A stretch of DNA of 20,558 bases from contig JAYPEK010000061.1 of NCBI GenBank assembly GCA_038125725.1, forward strand, positions 1-20,558, written 5' to 3'. Within the stretch, counting starts at the first letter, position 1, and each line of letters opens with the position of its first letter. The notes beneath the pieces were generated by a model. It was not told where the DNA came from and searched no databases. It was given only the letters and a program-made list of their open reading frames with translations. Source of the stretch: TMED8 sp038125725. Lineage in GTDB: Bacteria > Pseudomonadota > Alphaproteobacteria > Rhodospirillales > Casp-alpha2. Shown in pieces: positions 1-6,940 of the stretch. The translations under genes were made by a program, and so were the position numbers.

Positions 1-471
1 GCCACAGTACAAGGCGCGCTTCATTCGATTGTCGATGAAATGTCGCATGTCATGGACTGGGCGACACGCAAGGTGCTGTCCTGGCGCCTGTCCAATACTA
101 TGCACGCCAGCTTCTGCGTCGAGGCTTTGGACGAGGCCATCGCCAAACACGGGGCGCCGGAGATCATGAATACCGACCAGGGCAGCCAGTTCACCGGTGC
201 CAGCTGGATCACGACACTGACCGAGGCCGGCGCGCGGGTCTCCATGGATGGGCGCGGACGCTGCATGGACAACATCTTCATCGAAAGGCTCTGGCGGTCG
301 CTGAAGCAGGAGGCCATCTATCTGACGGAATTGCAGGACGGCTTCCAGGCCCGCAAGGTCATCAAGGAATGGATCGGCTTCTACAATCACCATCGGCCGC
401 ATTCCGCCCTTGAGCATCGAACCCCGGCGGAGGCATACTGGACTGGCAGAACCGAAGTGCAGGCGGCATGA
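1..471 (+). CDS. IS3-family transposase OrfB, DDE integrase domain, 5' partial
   Basis: This is the C-terminal part of the transposase that cuts and joins IS3 ends. The frame is open from base 1 to the TGA at 469-471; an internal ATG at 40 is not the real start. Visible family features are MDWATRKVLSWRLSNT, the second catalytic Asp in NTDQGSQFTG (about bases 163-192), the catalytic Glu in FIERLWRSLKQE (about 280-315), and the C-terminal YNHHRPHSALEHRTPAEAY. The first catalytic Asp should lie upstream of the window. The roughly 15 codons before MDW (GALHSIVDEMSHV) do not look like the usual hydrophobic strand of this family (GFLYLVAI-like), in any frame. The 5' side may therefore be degraded or rearranged. 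Confidence 0.85.
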   Translation, partial: ATVQGALHSIVDEMSHVMDWATRKVLSWRLSNTMHASFCVEALDEAIAKHGAPEIMNTDQGSQFTGASWITTLTEAGARVSMDGRGRCMDNIFIERLWRSLKQEAIYLTELQDGFQARKVIKEWIGFYNHHRPHSALEHRTPAEAYWTGRTEVQAA

Positions 472-508
472 AATCTAAACCGGATACACCTTAATATAGA
501 CGCCAACC

Positions 509-533
509 TGTCCGAATAACCGGGACCACTTCA
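509..533 (+). repeat. Right terminal inverted repeat of the IS3-family element
   Basis: A 25-bp end, TGTCCGAATAACCGGGACC then ACTTCA, lies 37 bp after the transposase stop. Read inward from the outer end it begins TGAAGTGGTCCCGG, a form I recognise from IS3-group elements of alphaproteobacteria. Its partner is outside the window, so the pairing itself is not seen. Confidence 0.75.
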
Positions 534-548
534 GGAGCTTGAAACGTC

Positions 549-676
549 GAATGTCGGAAAACTGATCCGTAAGCGGACAGTCGGGCGCTGGGGACCGAAT
601 AGCCGCTCAGGGTCACCTCCGGTCTTTCGTTTACGGAAATCTTGATGTCCGGTTTCTGATCAGTTTGCCGACATTC
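549..676. repeat. 128-bp palindromic intergenic element with 31-nt inverted repeats
   Basis: The arm at 549-579 (GAATGTCGGAAAACTGATC at its start) is the reverse complement of the arm at 646-676 (ending GATCAGTTTGCCGACATTC). By hand alignment 27 of 31 positions pair, with the outer 19 positions matching except one. The 66-bp interior has no open reading frame. The structure resembles short non-autonomous or REP/MITE-like intergenic repeats, and it starts 15 bp beyond the IS end. It could equally be the folded remnant of another mobile element. Its copy number in the genome cannot be seen here. Confidence 0.6.
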
Positions 677-801
677 ACCGCCAGCACAGAGAATGACGCC
701 TCCTGGCTAGCTTCAGAACTCCGCAACTGCGCCCAAAGTTGTCAGCTATTGGAGGCATGGCGGAATACGCCGCAACGGCCTATGAACATAATAGGAATTT
801 A

Positions 802-829
802 TTGACTTTTATTGATTTTATGCTATAGT
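802..829 (+). promoter_or_regulatory. Sigma70-type promoter with extended -10, no obvious gene behind it
   Basis: TTGACT at 802-807 and TATAGT at 824-829 are separated by 16 bp, and a TG at 821-822 one base before the -10 gives an extended -10. The surrounding DNA is unusually AT-rich for this window. Transcription would start near 836. The next annotated gene on this strand is more than 2 kb away, and the gene at 1071-2222 is on the other strand. Confidence 0.5.
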
Positions 830-835
830 ACCGAT

Positions 836-1015
836 TCGCAGCGTCGGTCGTCGGCGCAGGCACGCTATTTCACAATCGAATAGGTTTTGGACCGGGGCCG
901 ATGCCTGCCGAAAGCAGGCGGGTTGGTGCCGGTATTGGGCCATGCTTCCCGCCTTCACGGGGTGACGGAAAAAATGCTGAGGCAAAATTGGGTTCATTTC
1001 GTTATTTTTTTTATG
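836..1015 (+). other. Possible small RNA or leader region behind the orphan promoter
   Basis: No convincing gene is seen here. From the predicted start near 836 the sequence can form a hairpin with stem GCCTGC (903-908) and GCAGGC (914-919) around a CGAAA loop. It can alternatively pair AGGCGGG (916-922) with CCCGCCT (948-954). Both use 916-919, so the two folds exclude each other, as in attenuators and switches. A run of eight T at 1005-1012 follows but has no strong hairpin immediately before it. The 68-codon frame at 901-1107 inside this stretch has atypical composition and overlaps the end of the M20 gene, so I do not call it. I do not recognise a known RNA family. Confidence 0.25.
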
Positions 1016-1030
1016 ATGTCATTGAATCCA

Positions 1031-1058
1031 AAGCGTTTCTGACCCCCGAAAAACGCTT
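1031..1058 (-). other. Hairpin just beyond the M20 gene, weak terminator candidate
   Basis: AAGCGTTT (1031-1038) and AAACGCTT (1051-1058) form a perfect 8-bp stem with a 12-nt loop, 13 bp after the stop of the minus-strand gene that ends at 1071. There is no T-run directly after the stem on the minus strand, so intrinsic termination is doubtful. An A-rich stretch lies about 18 bp further on. Confidence 0.3.
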
Positions 1059-1070
1059 CCGAAACGAACC

Positions 1071-2222
1071 TCAATCGGCCAGTGTCCGTGCCGCGATCTC
1101 GGCGTAGACGGCGGCCGCGTCGGCCAGGGCGTCGAGGGACACCCATTCGTCCTGGCGGCCGCTCATGCCCAGTTCGCCAGGCCCGATGATGACGCGCGGA
1201 ATGCCGAGCGCCGGCACCAGCACGTTGGAATCGGAAAAATAATGCACGCCGCCGGGCGCCTTGGCGGCGCCGGTGATGGCGGCGAGGGCGTCGGCACAGG
1301 TGGCGACGAACGGGTCGCCGGCGGGGGTCTCCACCGGCGGCTTGTCGTCGATCACCTGGAAACTGAAGCCGTCGCCGGCCATGGCGGCGAGCTTGTCGAT
1401 GACGGCATTGCCGGGTTGGCCCGGCAGCGTGCGGATATCCAGCGTCGCCCGCGCGCGGTCGGGGGCGATGTTGGGGGCATGGCCGGCGTGCAGGCCGTTG
1501 ACCGCCAAAGACGGCTGGCCCAGCAGCGGGTGCATCTGCCCTTGGAACAGATCGCCCGGCAGCGTCTCCAGGAAGTCGATCAGGCGCCGGATGGCGTTGG
1601 TATGAAGGGGATTGGCACCGCCCGACGCATGGCCTGTCTCGCCATGCGCCGTGACTTCGAGCCAGAGCGCGCCGGTCTCGGCCGTCAGGATATCGAGCGA
1701 CGTCGGCTCGCTGACCAACAGCCAGCCGGCATCGGCCAAGGCGCCGGTCTCGAGCATGCGTTTGGCGCCGATGCAGCCGGTGCTCTCGCCGGCGGAAAAG
1801 GCGAGGACGAGATCGCCGGAAAGCGGCGTGGCGCTGCCGGCCAGTTTGGCGGCGGCGGCGATCATCGCCGCCAGGCCGCCTTTCATGTCCGCCGCGCCGC
1901 GACCGTAGAGCCGCCCGTCGGCGATCTCGGCGGCGAAGGGCGGATGGCGCCAGTCGCCGTCGCCGGTCGGCATGGTGTCCATGTGGGCGGAGAACACCAG
2001 CGCCGGCCCGCCGCCGCCCTTGATCCGCGCCAGCACGTTGATGCGGCCGGGCATGAACTCGTCGGTTTCGACGCGGAAGCCGAGCGCGGTCAGCCGTTCG
2101 GCGACGAACGGTGCGATATCCGATTCGTCGCCCGGCGGGTCCGGGCTCGGGTGGCGGATCAGTGCCGCCAGCAACTCGGTGAGGTCCCGGCGTTCGGCCT
2201 CGGTGAGTTGCCAGCGGCTCAC
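1071..2222 (-). CDS. M20-family zinc hydrolase (ArgE/DapE-like) with altered second metal site
   Basis: This 383-residue protein has the length and order of M20 amidohydrolases, which remove acyl or peptide groups from amino acids using two zinc ions in the cytoplasm. Seen are the first ligand His in SAHMDT (H80), the bridging Asp in AADMKGG (D112), the catalytic Glu in SAGESTGCIGA (E146), the ligand Glu in VSEPT (E172), and a dimerisation domain around GETGHASGGANPLHTNAI. Two ligand positions are changed: the Glu after the catalytic Glu is Ser147, and the C-terminal His expected four residues before DEW is Gly355. In H. influenzae DapE these correspond to E135 and H349, the two private ligands of Zn2. 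The start is GTG, one base after the dehydrogenase stop, so the two genes are surely co-transcribed. The substrate cannot be assigned. Confidence 0.85.
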   Translation of the reverse strand: MSRWQLTEAERRDLTELLAALIRHPSPDPPGDESDIAPFVAERLTALGFRVETDEFMPGRINVLARIKGGGGPALVFSAHMDTMPTGDGDWRHPPFAAEIADGRLYGRGAADMKGGLAAMIAAAAKLAGSATPLSGDLVLAFSAGESTGCIGAKRMLETGALADAGWLLVSEPTSLDILTAETGALWLEVTAHGETGHASGGANPLHTNAIRRLIDFLETLPGDLFQGQMHPLLGQPSLAVNGLHAGHAPNIAPDRARATLDIRTLPGQPGNAVIDKLAAMAGDGFSFQVIDDKPPVETPAGDPFVATCADALAAITGAAKAPGGVHYFSDSNVLVPALGIPRVIIGPGELGMSGRQDEWVSLDALADAAAVYAEIAARTLAD

Positions 2223-2223
2223 C

Positions 2224-3156
2224 TCAGTACCCCGTGGAGAAGTCGACGATGTTGAGCGGTGCGTCGCCGCGTTCGATGCGGCGGATGTTGTCGGCGACGT
2301 ATTCCGCCGCCGAGTGCGCCACCGTCAGGCTCGCCACGTGCGGCGTGACGACGATTTTGGGGTGCGACCAGAAGGGGTGATCTTCGGGCAACGGCTCGAC
2401 ATGGAAGACGTCCAGCGTGGCGCCGGCGATGTGGCCGGCATCGAGGGCTTGGATCAGGTCTTCGTCGACCACGTGGGCGCCGCGCGCGCAGTTGATGACG
2501 GCCGCGCCTTCCGGCAGCTGCGCCAGGGTCTCTTTGTTGATGATGCCGCGGGTCGCATCGGTCATCGGCAGCAGGCAGATCAGGATGTCGGTCCTGGCCA
2601 GGAAGGGCCCGAGCCCGTCGGCGCCGTGGAACGAGGTGACGCCGGGCATGTCCTTCGGCGTCCGGCTCCAGCCGGCGACATCAAAATCCAGCGCCACCAG
2701 CTTCTCCGCCGCGTCGCCGCCAAGCTCGCCCAGCCCCAGGAAACCGATGCGCCTGAGCCGCGGGTCTTCCTGGTGCATGCGTTTCCACAGGTGCTTGGCG
2801 CGAAACTCGGCATAGACGCCCATCTTGCGGTGATAATGGATCACCCAATAGAGCACGTATTCGGTCATGCCCTGGGTCAGGCAGCGGTCGACCAGCCTGG
2901 ACACCGGCACGCCTGCCGGCAGTTCGGGATCGGCGGCCAGGTGATCGACGCCGGCGCCGAGACTGAGGATCGCCTTCAGGTTGGGATAGCGTTTCAATTC
3001 TCCCGCCGGCGGCTTCCAGACCAGCGCATAGTCGATCTCTTCGGGGGCGCCGACCTCGTCGGGCCAAAGCCGGAATTCAAGCTCCGGGATCTGCTCGGCC
3101 AGTGCGTCCTTCCAGCGGCTGGCCGTATCCTCGGCGGAAAGAAATAGTAATTTCAA
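2224..3156 (-). CDS. ghrA: D-2-hydroxyacid dehydrogenase, glyoxylate/hydroxypyruvate reductase A type
   Basis: A 310-residue NAD(P)H-dependent reductase of 2-oxo acids such as glyoxylate and hydroxypyruvate. The N-terminal substrate domain has SLGAGVDH (66-72). The Rossmann motif is GLGELG (141-146). The catalytic triad is visible as Arg225 in NCARGAHVVDE, Glu254 in DVFHVEPLP and His273 in TPHVAS. The pattern and length match the GhrA branch rather than SerA or long-chain LdhA forms. The start is TTG at 3154-3156, preceded by AAGGAT at 9 nt, with no better ATG nearby. It leads a two-gene unit with the M20 hydrolase and diverges from the PAS protein. The exact 2-oxo acid used is an inference from family membership. 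Confidence 0.85.
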   Translation of the reverse strand: MKLLFLSAEDTASRWKDALAEQIPELEFRLWPDEVGAPEEIDYALVWKPPAGELKRYPNLKAILSLGAGVDHLAADPELPAGVPVSRLVDRCLTQGMTEYVLYWVIHYHRKMGVYAEFRAKHLWKRMHQEDPRLRRIGFLGLGELGGDAAEKLVALDFDVAGWSRTPKDMPGVTSFHGADGLGPFLARTDILICLLPMTDATRGIINKETLAQLPEGAAVINCARGAHVVDEDLIQALDAGHIAGATLDVFHVEPLPEDHPFWSHPKIVVTPHVASLTVAHSAAEYVADNIRRIERGDAPLNIVDFSTGY

Positions 3157-3275
3157 CGGCTTAATATCCTTTTGTCGATCATTCTATTCGGTAACGTTTG
3201 GAAACTTTGTGCCAGGCGTCAGCCTGAGTATCATTCTTGAAAGCCAAACGAAAGGGACGGGGAGGGGTTTCGGAC

Positions 3276-3821
3276 ATGGCGGACATCATCGGCTTTTCGA
3301 CCCGCGAACGCTGGGGCAGCGAGCCGACGCCCGTGGTCTACCGGATCGACGAGGCCGACCGCATCTGCTTCGTCAATCCGGGCTGGCGGGTGTTCGCCGC
3401 CGAGAACGACGACTTGAATGCGCCGGAACATTATCTCGGCCGCTGCATCTGGGATTTCATGGACGCCACCGACGGCGTCGTGCTTCTGCACCAGTTCCTG
3501 GCGCACGAGGTCCGCGCCAGCGGCCGCGCCGTGTTCGTCCGCTTTCCCTGCGATACGTCGGACATGGAGCGCGACATGGAAATGTCGATCATGAAGGCCG
3601 GCAACGACAACCTGATCTATTGCACGCGCCAGCTCGATCTCCGTGAAAAGGTGCCGGTGGAGGCGCCGGAAACGAAACCGCTCAAACTGTGCCGGTCGTG
3701 CGCTAAGCTGGAAACACCGGCGGGTTGGTTCGGGGTTTTCGACCTGATCACCCGCGCACTGATTACTATGGACCGCGCGCCGATGCGGATCGAGGAAACG
3801 ACCTGCCCGGATTGCCGGTAA
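3276..3821 (+). CDS. Small PAS-like sensor protein with C-terminal CxxC...CxxC motif
   Basis: A 181-residue soluble protein of no named function. Residues about 20-120 read like a PAS fold (VYRIDEADRICFVNPGWRVFA, then GRCIWDFM and a hydrophobic core). The last 45 residues carry LCRSC (Cys139, Cys142) and TCPDC (Cys177, Cys180), a spacing that fits a zinc-binding tail. In several bacterial signalling proteins a PAS-type region is followed by a similar C-terminal Cys motif, but here there is no kinase, GGDEF or methyl-acceptor output. I prefer ATG 3276, with GGGGAGGGG eight bases upstream, over an in-frame TTG at 3237. The FAD oxidoreductase starts 43 bp after its stop and may share its transcript. 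Ligand and partner are unknown. Confidence 0.75.
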   Translation: MADIIGFSTRERWGSEPTPVVYRIDEADRICFVNPGWRVFAAENDDLNAPEHYLGRCIWDFMDATDGVVLLHQFLAHEVRASGRAVFVRFPCDTSDMERDMEMSIMKAGNDNLIYCTRQLDLREKVPVEAPETKPLKLCRSCAKLETPAGWFGVFDLITRALITMDRAPMRIEETTCPDCR

Positions 3822-3864
3822 CCGTCGTTGCCGTCGCCGGCCGGTCCGCCAGGGGGTGGGAACA

Positions 3865-5307
3865 ATGACGGACCGGGACCAATCGACGCAGTTCTATTCG
3901 TCCAGGATTTACGGCGCCGACGAGGACCGGTCCCGGCGGCCGCGCCCCAATAAGACCATTGCCGAAGCGGCGCGGGAAACGCCGGTCTATGCCGAGTGCG
4001 ACATCCTGGTGGTGGGCGGTGGTCCGTCCGGTACGGCGGCGGCGGTGGCGGCGGCCCGGTCCGGCGCCGATGTCATGCTGATCGAGCGCTACAACCATTT
4101 GGGTGGGCTTTCCACCGGCGGGCTGGTGCTGTGGATCGACCGCATGACCGACTGGACCGGCCAGCAGGTCATCGCCGGCTTCGCCTGCGACATCTTCGAC
4201 CGTTTGCCCGCCGACGCCGTGCAGGGTCCGGCCCGCGCCGACTGGGGCTCCAAGGATGCCTCGACGGCGGCCTATTGGTCGCAGCGCACGGCCGCCTTCC
4301 ACGATGTCGTTACCTGGTCGCCGACCATCGATCCGGAAGCCTTGAAGACATTGTCGATGGAAATGCTGTTGGAACGGAACGTGCGGCTCACCTTCCACGC
4401 CTGGGCGGTGGAGCCGATCGTCGAGGACGGCGCCATGCGCGGCGCCATCTTCGAAAGCAAGGAAGGCCGCCACGCGGTGCTGGCCAAGCTGGTGATCGAC
4501 ACCACCGGCGATGCCGATTTGCTCTACCGCGCCGGCATGGCCATGGACGACGACATCGACGCGGACAACATCCACCACTGCCTCAACACCGCCTTCATGA
4601 TGGGTGGCGTCGACATGGAGCGCTGGCTCGATTTCAAGGTGAACGAGGAGCAGGGCTTCGCCGAATTCATGGCGCTGGGCCGCGAGGCGCTCAAGTATTT
4701 CGACAAGCCCTTCGTCTCCTGGCGGGGCGACGTGGCGCTGTTCATGGGGCCGAGACTGTCGGGCTACAGCGCCGTCAACGTCGAGGATTTGAGCACCGTC
4801 GAGGTGCGCTCGCGCCGGCTGGCGGCGGGCTATGTGGAGATGTACCGCCGCCATGCGCCGGGGTTCGAAAACGCCTACCTGATGCTCGGCGCGCCGCAGA
4901 TCGGCGTCCGCCACTCGCGCCGCTTCCAGGGGCTCAACCGGGTCACCCGCGCGCAATGGGACGAGGGCAAGGTCTGGGACGACGAGATCGGCGTCTCCAC
5001 CTCGCTCAGCCCGAAGTTCCCGAACATCTCGGTACCCTACGGTTCGCTGGTGCCGTCGGGACTGGACGGGGTGCTGGGCGCCGGCCGGCACGTCGCCTGC
5101 GACGCCAGTTCGCACACCTTCCTGCGCGAGATTCCGCAATGCTGGCTCACCGGCCACGCGGCCGGCGTGGCGGCCGGGCTCTGCCTGGATGGCGGCGTCG
5201 AGCCCCGCGAACTCGATGCCAGCCGCGTGCAGCGCGAACTGTTGAACCAGGGAACTTACCTATCCCCCGCCATCCAGGACAAGCTGGCGCCGGAAGCGGC
5301 GGACTGA
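3865..5307 (+). CDS. FAD-dependent oxidoreductase, FAD_oxidored family
   Basis: A 480-residue flavoprotein. The dinucleotide-binding motif is VVGGGPSGTAAAVAAARSG (about 49-67), followed by the ribose-binding acid in MLIERYNHLGG (Glu74) and STGGLV, typical of the FAD_oxidored family (PF12831). DTTGDADLLYRAG and the C-terminal GAGRHVACDASS with REIPQCWLTGHAAGVAAGL complete the FAD-binding fold. No signal peptide is visible, so it is likely cytoplasmic. Substrates in this family are mostly unknown, and none is suggested here. An in-frame GTG lies at 3856, but ATG 3865 follows the AGGGGGTGGG ribosome-binding sequence at a better distance. It ends only 7 bp from the stop of the convergent yejF. 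Confidence 0.85.
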   Translation: MTDRDQSTQFYSSRIYGADEDRSRRPRPNKTIAEAARETPVYAECDILVVGGGPSGTAAAVAAARSGADVMLIERYNHLGGLSTGGLVLWIDRMTDWTGQQVIAGFACDIFDRLPADAVQGPARADWGSKDASTAAYWSQRTAAFHDVVTWSPTIDPEALKTLSMEMLLERNVRLTFHAWAVEPIVEDGAMRGAIFESKEGRHAVLAKLVIDTTGDADLLYRAGMAMDDDIDADNIHHCLNTAFMMGGVDMERWLDFKVNEEQGFAEFMALGREALKYFDKPFVSWRGDVALFMGPRLSGYSAVNVEDLSTVEVRSRRLAAGYVEMYRRHAPGFENAYLMLGAPQIGVRHSRRFQGLNRVTRAQWDEGKVWDDEIGVSTSLSPKFPNISVPYGSLVPSGLDGVLGAGRHVACDASSHTFLREIPQCWLTGHAAGVAAGLCLDGGVEPRELDASRVQRELLNQGTYLSPAIQDKLAPEAAD

Positions 5308-5314
5308 GCGCGCC

Positions 5315-6940
5315 TTAAGTGCTGACGACGCCGCTCTCGTCGGCGGCGAGATCGAAGGCGGCGGCCATCAGGGCGCGGGTGTAGGGGGTCTCGGGGTTGT
5401 CGATGACCTTCTCGGCCGGGCCGGCTTCGACGACCTTGCCGTCCTTCATGACGATGACCTCATGCGCCAGCGCGCGGATCACCTTGAGGTCGTGGCTGAT
5501 GAACATGTAGGCCAAGTCGTGCTTCTTCTGCAGGTCGCGCAACAGATCGGTGATCTGCGCCTGCACCGACATGTCGAGCGCCGATGTCGGCTCGTCGAGG
5601 ACGATGAACTTGGGCTTCAGCACCAGCGCGCGGGCGATGGCGATGCGTTGGCGCTGACCGCCGGAGAACTCGTGCGGATAGCGGTCCTGCAAATTGGGAT
5701 CGAGGCCCACTTCCTTCAGCGCCTCGCCGATCAGTCGGCGCCGCTCCTCGTAGTCGCCGCCGAGGCCGTGCACCAGAAGCCCTTCTTCGATGATCTGCCC
5801 GACCGAGAGGCGCGGGCTCAAGGAACCGAAGGGGTCCTGGAAGACGATCTGCATCTCGCGGCGCAAGGGCCTCAAGTCCTTGAAGCCGAGGCCCTGCAGG
5901 GGGGTGTCCATGAAGGTGATGGGTCCCTCGCTGCGTTCGAGCCGCAGCAGCGCGCGGCCTAGCGTCGACTTGCCGGAACCGGATTCCCCGACGACGCCAA
6001 GCGTGTGGCCACGGCGGATGGCGACCGAGATGCCGTCCACCGCCTTCACATGGCCGGCCGTGCGGCGCAAGAGCCCGCGTTTCACCGGGAACCAGACCTT
6101 GATCTCGTCGCCGCGCATGATCTCGGTGGCATCGGCGGGCGCCGGGTCCGGCCGGCCCTTGGGCTCGGCGGCGAGCAAGTGGCGGGTGTAGTCGTGGCTG
6201 GGCTGCTCGAACACTTGGCTCACCGGACCCTGTTCGACGATCTCGCCGTCGTTCATGACGCAGACCCGGTCGGCCATGCCGCGCACGATGCCGAGGTCGT
6301 GGGTGATGAACAGGATCGCCATGCCGAGTTCCGATTGCAGGTCCTTCAGAAGCTTCAGCACCTGCGCCTGTACCGTCACGTCGAGCGCCGTCGTCGGCTC
6401 GTCGGCGATCAGCAGGTCCGGGTCGTTGGCCAGCGCCATGGCGATCATCACGCGCTGCTGCTGGCCGCCGGAGAACTCGTGTGGCAGCGCCGACAGCCGT
6501 TCCGTCGCGGCTTCCAGGCCGACGAGATTGAGAAGCTCGATCACGCGGGCGCGCGCCTCCGCCGGCGTCATCGCCTTGTGCAGCAGGAGCGTCTCGGCGA
6601 TCTGCTTCTCGATCGAGTGCAGCGGGTTGAGGCTGGTCAGCGGTTCCTGGAAGATCATCGCCATGTCGGCGCCGCGCAACTCGCGCATGCGGCTGTCGGG
6701 CGCGGACAAAAGCTCCTTGCCCTTGAAACGGACCGCGCCCTCCGGGTGATGCGCCAATGGGTAGGGCAAAAGGCGCATGGCGGAAAGCGCGGTCACCGAC
6801 TTGCCGGACCCCGACTCGCCCACCAGCGCCACCGTCTCGCCCTTTTCGATATGGAAGGAGACGCCGCGCACCGCCTTCACTTCCTTCTCGCCGTGGCCGA
6901 AGGAGGCGTGCAGGCCGTCGATTTCCAGAAGGTGGTTCAT
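5315..6940 (-). CDS. yejF: Peptide ABC transporter ATPase YejF, two fused nucleotide-binding domains
   Basis: A 541-residue protein holding two complete ABC ATPase domains that power the Yej importer from the cytoplasmic face. Domain 1 has Walker A GESGSGKS (41-48), signature FSGGQQQR and Walker B LLIADEPTTALD. Domain 2, after a linker rich in charged residues, has a second GESGSGKS, FSGGQRQR and FIVLDEPTSALD. All catalytic motifs look intact. The fused two-domain form and the position after yejE are diagnostic for YejF rather than separate OppD and OppF. Its ATG overlaps the yejE stop (ATGA), indicating translational coupling. It is the last gene of the yej cluster. Confidence 0.93.
   Translation of the reverse strand: MNHLLEIDGLHASFGHGEKEVKAVRGVSFHIEKGETVALVGESGSGKSVTALSAMRLLPYPLAHHPEGAVRFKGKELLSAPDSRMRELRGADMAMIFQEPLTSLNPLHSIEKQIAETLLLHKAMTPAEARARVIELLNLVGLEAATERLSALPHEFSGGQQQRVMIAMALANDPDLLIADEPTTALDVTVQAQVLKLLKDLQSELGMAILFITHDLGIVRGMADRVCVMNDGEIVEQGPVSQVFEQPSHDYTRHLLAAEPKGRPDPAPADATEIMRGDEIKVWFPVKRGLLRRTAGHVKAVDGISVAIRRGHTLGVVGESGSGKSTLGRALLRLERSEGPITFMDTPLQGLGFKDLRPLRREMQIVFQDPFGSLSPRLSVGQIIEEGLLVHGLGGDYEERRRLIGEALKEVGLDPNLQDRYPHEFSGGQRQRIAIARALVLKPKFIVLDEPTSALDMSVQAQITDLLRDLQKKHDLAYMFISHDLKVIRALAHEVIVMKDGKVVEAGPAEKVIDNPETPYTRALMAAAFDLAADESGVVST

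Larger units (their letters stand above)
1..533 (+). mobile_element. IS3-family insertion sequence, right-hand part
   Basis: The stretch holds the 3' part of an IS3-type transposase gene, then about 60 bp of non-coding tail ending in a terminal repeat at 509-533 (TGTCCGAATAACCGGGACC followed by ACTTCA). Its outer end finishes in CA, as IS3-family ends do, so the element should stop at or close to 533. The left end, the first open reading frame and any target-site duplication lie outside the window, so completeness cannot be judged. The element sits beside a long gene-poor stretch, which fits an accessory insertion site. Confidence 0.85.

Noticed and set aside
955..1080. TPP-riboswitch-like words (ACGGGGTG, CTGAG, later GAACCT)
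   Set aside because: The spacing is wrong, the required GATCTGG-type 3' part is absent, the last word lies at the M20 coding end, and no thiamine gene follows.
901..1107. 68-codon open frame behind the orphan promoter
   Set aside because: Its residues look like translated non-coding DNA, it has no clear ribosome-binding site, and it overlaps the end of the M20 gene on the other strand.
3766..5157. 463-codon minus-strand frame opposite the FAD oxidoreductase
   Set aside because: It is an antisense shadow of a well-supported flavoprotein gene in GC-rich DNA and shows no domain. The same holds for the long frames opposite yejF (6005-6946), yejA (9719-11080), the M20 gene (1242-2255) and pheA-dinB (13204-14820).
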